Part shown: positions 61,701-64,000 of the stretch, one piece after another
Position numbering within the stretch: the first letter of the stretch is position 1
Layout of the letters: the number at the start of each line of letters is the position of its first letter
NCBI GenBank assembly: GCA_964494345.1
Contig: CAZBSI010000012.1
Location: 1-64,000, forward strand
Source of the DNA: DTKD01 sp964494345
GTDB lineage: Bacteria; Armatimonadota; UBA5829
DNA length: 64,000 nucleotides
Reading direction: 5' to 3'
Made by a program: the position numbers and the translations under genes
Notes under the pieces: model-generated
Database searches by the model: none
What the model was told of the DNA's origin: nothing
Seen by the model: the letters and a program-made list of their open reading frames with translations, nothing else

Positions 61701-62615
61701 ATGAGAACATCGCTTAACATGCAGGTTCAGAGTACGCTCCAGAGCATAACTCGCACCACTGATGGGCTTGCGACAATTTCTGCGCAGGGTTCTTCGGGAA
61801 AGCGAATCCTCAAGCCATCGGACGACATTGCCGGAACGGATCGAGCTTTAACGTTAAGATCAGCCATAAAAACAATGGATCAACTGACCGATAATAATTT
61901 AGTCTGCAAGCCCGCGTTGCAGACTGCAGATGCGGCGCTGAACGAGGTGACGAAGACAATTAATTCGGTGCGTGATATCGCGCTCAAAGTAATCAACAGC
62001 GCCGTCACAGACAGATCTACGTTTCTAGTGCAACTCGACGATATCACCGCACAGTTGCAGGATATCGCTAACACTCAGTATATGGATCAGTTCGTTTTCA
62101 GTGGAACGGCGACCAACCAGCAGGCTATTACGAAGCAGGCGGGGACGCCGCCAACTTATGATTACACGGGAAACCTGGGCACAAAAAGGGTGCAGGTGTT
62201 GAGTTGGGTAAGCGTGCCGACAAACATCCCGGGCAGCAAAGCCTTCAATTTTGACGGCAGTGCGGGAGCTGGGACGACGGATGTGTTTACCATGATCGCC
62301 AACGTGCGCAGCGCGGTTGAGTCCGGCGACTATGACTCACTGAGCGATCAACTGAGCAATATTGACGCGAATCGGGACAATGTGCTGGAATGCAGGTCGA
62401 GGCTGGGTTCCTGGATGCAGAGGATGGATGATTCCAAAAGCATGCTGGCGGATAGCAAGCTCAAGATGCAGGAAATGTTATCCAACGTCGAGGACGTAGA
62501 CCTGGCCTCGGTGATTATAGATCTACAAACACAATACAACATTTACCAAGCGGCCAGCTTGATAAGTATGAAAATGTCGAATATGTCGCTGATCAGCACG
62601 CAAATGGCCGGCTAA
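61701..62615 (+). CDS. flgL: flagellar hook-associated protein FlgL
   Basis: 304 residues. Flagellin-like start SLNMQVQSTLQSITRTTDGLATISAQGSSGKRILKPSDDIAGTDRALTLRSAI, QTADAALNEVTKTINSVRDIALKVIN, QYMDQFVFSGTATNQQ, and the C-terminal DVDLASVIIDLQTQYNIYQAASLISMKMSNMSLI. Second junction protein, next to flagellin in the assembled filament. 5 nt after flgK. Confidence 0.96.
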   Translation: MRTSLNMQVQSTLQSITRTTDGLATISAQGSSGKRILKPSDDIAGTDRALTLRSAIKTMDQLTDNNLVCKPALQTADAALNEVTKTINSVRDIALKVINSAVTDRSTFLVQLDDITAQLQDIANTQYMDQFVFSGTATNQQAITKQAGTPPTYDYTGNLGTKRVQVLSWVSVPTNIPGSKAFNFDGSAGAGTTDVFTMIANVRSAVESGDYDSLSDQLSNIDANRDNVLECRSRLGSWMQRMDDSKSMLADSKLKMQEMLSNVEDVDLASVIIDLQTQYNIYQAASLISMKMSNMSLISTQMAG

Positions 62616-62659
62616 TCAGGTCGGCGGGCGAGCAGAGCGTATCAGAAAGGTGATCTGCA

Positions 62660-63109
62660 ATGAAAGTAGAGACCACTCGGTTCGGGGTTGTGGAGATTGA
62701 TGAAGCCAGCCTGGTTTCTTTGCCGGAGGGGCTGCTGGGTTTTGAAGGGTATAGCCGATATTGTCTGCTCCAGCCCCGGCCATCGGCTAGTTTCAGATGG
62801 CTGCAGTCGATCGAAGATCCGTCGCTGGCATTCGTAGTCGTCGATCCATCGGAGCATTTTCACGACTACGAGATAGAAATTAGAGACTCCGACATCCAGA
62901 AAATACAGCTCTGCGATGCGGAAGACGCGATGGTTTTGGTGATAGTCTCGATTCGTGACGGCGGCAAGAGTATCTCGGCTAATTTAGCAGCGCCAATTGT
63001 TATCAACTCGAAGAACTTAACAGCGGCTCAGATCGTCTTACAGGATGAGCGATATGAGACCAGGCACGCAATGTTCGCGGCGCAAGCTCGGCACACTGCG
63101 GCTGCCTAA
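62660..63109 (+). CDS. fliW: flagellar assembly factor FliW
   Basis: 149 residues. Signature: VETTRFGVVEIDEASLVSLPEGLLGFEGYSRYCLLQPRPSASFRWLQSIEDPSLAFVVVDP, then VIVSIRDGGKSISANLAAPIVINSKNLTAAQIVLQDERYETRHAMF. FliW binds CsrA and, alternatively, flagellin, so free flagellin releases CsrA to repress translation, as shown in Bacillus subtilis. It lies 102 nt before csrA and upstream of flagellin, the complete regulatory set. Confidence 0.97.
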   Translation: MKVETTRFGVVEIDEASLVSLPEGLLGFEGYSRYCLLQPRPSASFRWLQSIEDPSLAFVVVDPSEHFHDYEIEIRDSDIQKIQLCDAEDAMVLVIVSIRDGGKSISANLAAPIVINSKNLTAAQIVLQDERYETRHAMFAAQARHTAAA

Positions 63110-63145
63110 TCTTGTTCGTGCAATGTTATACATATCTAAACATCA

Positions 63146-63166
63146 GCCGAGCGCATAATAATCGGC
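63146..63166 (+). promoter_or_regulatory. hairpin between fliW and csrA
   Basis: GCCGA (63146-63150) pairs with TCGGC (63162-63166) with an 11-nt loop, about 45 nt before the csrA start. It has no T-run. It might set off csrA as its own message or act as part of its leader. Confidence 0.4.
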
Positions 63167-63191
63167 CAGAGGTCATGCGTCGCATTTCCTC

Positions 63192-63209
63192 GAGTGAAAG
63201 GATGCACTC
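63192..63209 (+). promoter_or_regulatory. candidate CsrA-binding hairpin over the csrA ribosome binding site
   Basis: GAGTG (63192-63196) pairs with CACTC (63205-63209); the 8-nt loop AAAGGATG holds the Shine-Dalgarno AAAGGA, with GGA at loop positions 4-6, two nt before ATG 63212. The loop fits the published CsrA consensus (A-R-GGA-U-G in a hairpin loop), suggesting autoregulation. Confidence 0.65.
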
Positions 63210-63211
63210 AA

Positions 63212-63442
63212 ATGCTTGTTCTTGCTAGAAAAGTTGGACAGTCTATAGTTGTTAATGATAACGTCGAAATCTTGGTCATCGAAGTTCGCGGCGATCAGGT
63301 ACGGCTCGGCATAGAGGCGCCAAAGTCGATTCCTGTGCATCGCAAGGAACTGCTCGAACAAATCAGGGCTGAGAATAAGAGAGCCGCTGCGGAGGCTGAT
63401 ATCGACGTTGCCACTCGCGCCTTAGACGAACTCCAAGCCTAA
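63212..63442 (+). CDS. csrA: carbon storage/translational regulator CsrA
   Basis: 76 residues from ATG 63212. MLVLARKVGQSIVVNDNVEILVIEVRGDQVRLGIEAPKSIPVHRKELLEQIRAENKRAA carries the strand 1 Leu-Thr/Val-Arg-Lys and the C-terminal Val-His-Arg residues that bind RNA. A homodimer binds GGA hairpins at ribosome binding sites. It directly precedes the flagellin gene, and both its own leader and that of flagellin show matched GGA hairpins. Confidence 0.97.
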   Translation: MLVLARKVGQSIVVNDNVEILVIEVRGDQVRLGIEAPKSIPVHRKELLEQIRAENKRAAAEADIDVATRALDELQA

Positions 63443-63464
63443 GATCACCTTCAGCCACAAGTCG

Positions 63465-63497
63465 CTATCCAGTGCCAGTATCTGTGACACTGGATAG
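63465..63497 (+). terminator. 10-bp stem-loop after csrA
   Basis: CTATCCAGTG (63465-63474) pairs perfectly with CACTGGATAG (63488-63497) with a 13-nt loop, 22 nt after the csrA stop. No T-run follows, so it may act with Rho or protect the 3' end. Confidence 0.5.
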
Positions 63498-63621
63498 AAT
63501 GACTCGGATACTCCGCACACACCCGCAGGTTCATCCCCGCTCTGCCGCCGTCTCGCTTTCTGCGCTGCCAAACCGGATGCGGCCCTAAGTTGGCTAAGCA
63601 AATAATTTTTCTCGTCGAAAG

Positions 63622-63637
63622 CAAGTATTAATACTTG
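63622..63637. promoter_or_regulatory. perfect 16-bp palindrome upstream of the flagellin promoter
   Basis: CAAGTATTAATACTTG is a perfect dyad about 87 bp upstream of the -35 element. AT-rich and intergenic, it has the look of a binding site for a dimeric regulator. Confidence 0.5.
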
Positions 63638-63723
63638 ATTGTGTTATTTCGTGGAACAAACCCTATGTATGAGAATACAGCGCAGTCACTGTAGATCAGG
63701 GACGAGTTCGCAGTGTTCGGGGC

Positions 63724-63751
63724 TAAGGTAACAGGTTTGTTGTGTCGATAA
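63724..63751 (+). promoter_or_regulatory. sigma-28-like promoter of flagellin
   Basis: TAAGGTAA (63724-63731), 12 nt, GTCGATAA (63744-63751). The -10 and the following G are identical to those of the flgF promoter (TGTCGATAAG) and the spacing is the same. Transcription would start near 63759, giving a leader of about 210 nt. Confidence 0.72.
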
Positions 63752-63913
63752 GAACTATGCAACCACAGCCTTGTCGCTGACGGAGGTGAGCCGGCTAGGA
63801 AATGCCATATTGAAGTCTGCTCTTAAAGCTCAAGGAATGGCTCAGAGGGCGGGACAGACATCACTGACGTGTGAGAACATAGCTCACGAATTTATCTAAC
63901 AACAATACTCATC

Positions 63914-63962
63914 CGGCCATCGGGCCGCCGCCTAAGGAAAGGCGGAAATAGATCACGGAGGA
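63914..63962 (+). promoter_or_regulatory. candidate CsrA-binding leader of flagellin mRNA
   Basis: CGGCC-ATCG-GGCCG (63914-63927) is followed directly by CCGCC-TAAGGAAA-GGCGG (63928-63945). The second hairpin has a 5-bp stem and an 8-nt loop with GGA at positions 4-6, exactly as in the csrA leader. A further GGA-GGA at 63957-63962 is the Shine-Dalgarno. The two GGA sites are 21 nt apart, suitable for bridging by a CsrA dimer, as known for Bacillus hag. Confidence 0.68.
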
Positions 63963-63970
63963 AGTTTCTA

Positions 63971-64000
63971 ATGAGTCTCAGAATCAATTTGAACAGCGCG
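63971..64000 (+). CDS. fliC: flagellin, N-terminal fragment cut by the window end
   Basis: Ten codons, MSLRINLNSA, match the near-universal flagellin start (MSLRINxNxxALNA). ATG 63971 has GGAGGA 8 nt upstream. Its position after flgK, flgL, fliW and csrA supports the call. The rest of the gene lies beyond the window. Confidence 0.85.
   Translation, partial: MSLRINLNSA

Larger units (their letters stand above)
63443..63970 (+). other. long flagellin upstream region and leader
   Basis: 528 nt with no gene. In order: a perfect 10-bp stem-loop (63465-63474 with 63488-63497), probably the end of the fliW-csrA message; a perfect 16-bp palindrome (63622-63637); a sigma-28-like promoter (63724-63751); then about 210 nt of untranslated leader containing a GTGAG/CTCAC hairpin (63871-63887), the two adjacent hairpins at 63914-63945 and the Shine-Dalgarno GGAGGA at 63957-63962. 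Confidence 0.7.

Overview
This window comes from a diderm, flagellated bacterium and is most likely part of a metagenome-assembled scaffold, since it contains a run of exactly 100 Ns. The flagellar genes include FlgA, FlgH and FlgI, which implies an outer membrane. The SecD-SecF fusion, MutS2, a DUF3866 protein, a URO-D-family enzyme, a full-length NfeD/slipin pair and large secreted proteins sharing a double OB-like domain together suggest Armatimonadota or a related diderm Terrabacteria lineage. This placement is inference; no 16S rRNA gene is present.

1-5.5 kb (+): two cell-envelope genes (a multidomain secreted protein and a beta-propeller lipoprotein), then a decayed mosaic holding a serine-recombinase C-terminal remnant, a phosphatase N-terminus and a methyltransferase N-terminus. 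5.5-8.4 kb (+): FMN-binding protein, tRNA-Val (on -), NfeD protease and slipin. 8.4-22 kb (-): PIG-L deacetylase and tRNA-Ser, then a tightly packed run of 13 genes reading folK, two GspF-like proteins, a DnaJ-TPR membrane protein, panB, panC, a sugar ABC transporter (binding protein and two permeases, no ATPase), a metallophosphoesterase, an AIR-synthase-like protein and a split EamA-type transporter.

22-25.7 kb: BON-domain protein, a DUF5666-like secreted protein, and a MarR regulator with IscU-like and Nfu-like Fe-S scaffolds and a small helical protein. 25.7-34.1 kb (-): secDF, recJ, relA/spoT, dtd, a TPR protein and an MBL hydrolase, all housekeeping. 34.4-42.4 kb: a PhnP-like hydrolase (+), then a minus-strand run mutS2, cdd, mtlD, SIS sugar isomerase/deaminase, M20 peptidase and DUF3866. 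42.4-43.1 kb is a repeat island with 81-bp tandem units interrupted by the N gap. 43.1-54.6 kb: a URO-D-family enzyme, a 1561-residue subtilisin-like protease, a 1283-residue amidase with adhesin-like modules, and a frameshifted FGGY carbohydrate kinase. 54.6-54.9 kb is a second repeat island.

54.9-64 kb (+): flgF, flgG, flgA, flgH, flgI, flgJ (rod-binding part only), flgM, flgN, flgK, flgL, fliW, csrA and the first ten codons of flagellin. The most coherent regulatory signal is here. Two near-identical sigma-28-like promoters (TAAR, 16 nt, GTCGATAA) precede flgF and flagellin. The csrA and flagellin leaders each carry a hairpin of the same geometry (5-bp stem, 8-nt loop, GGA at loop positions 4-6) close to or at the ribosome binding site. 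With fliW, csrA and flgM encoded beside them, this predicts a FlgM/sigma-28 transcriptional checkpoint combined with FliW-CsrA translational feedback on flagellin and on csrA itself.
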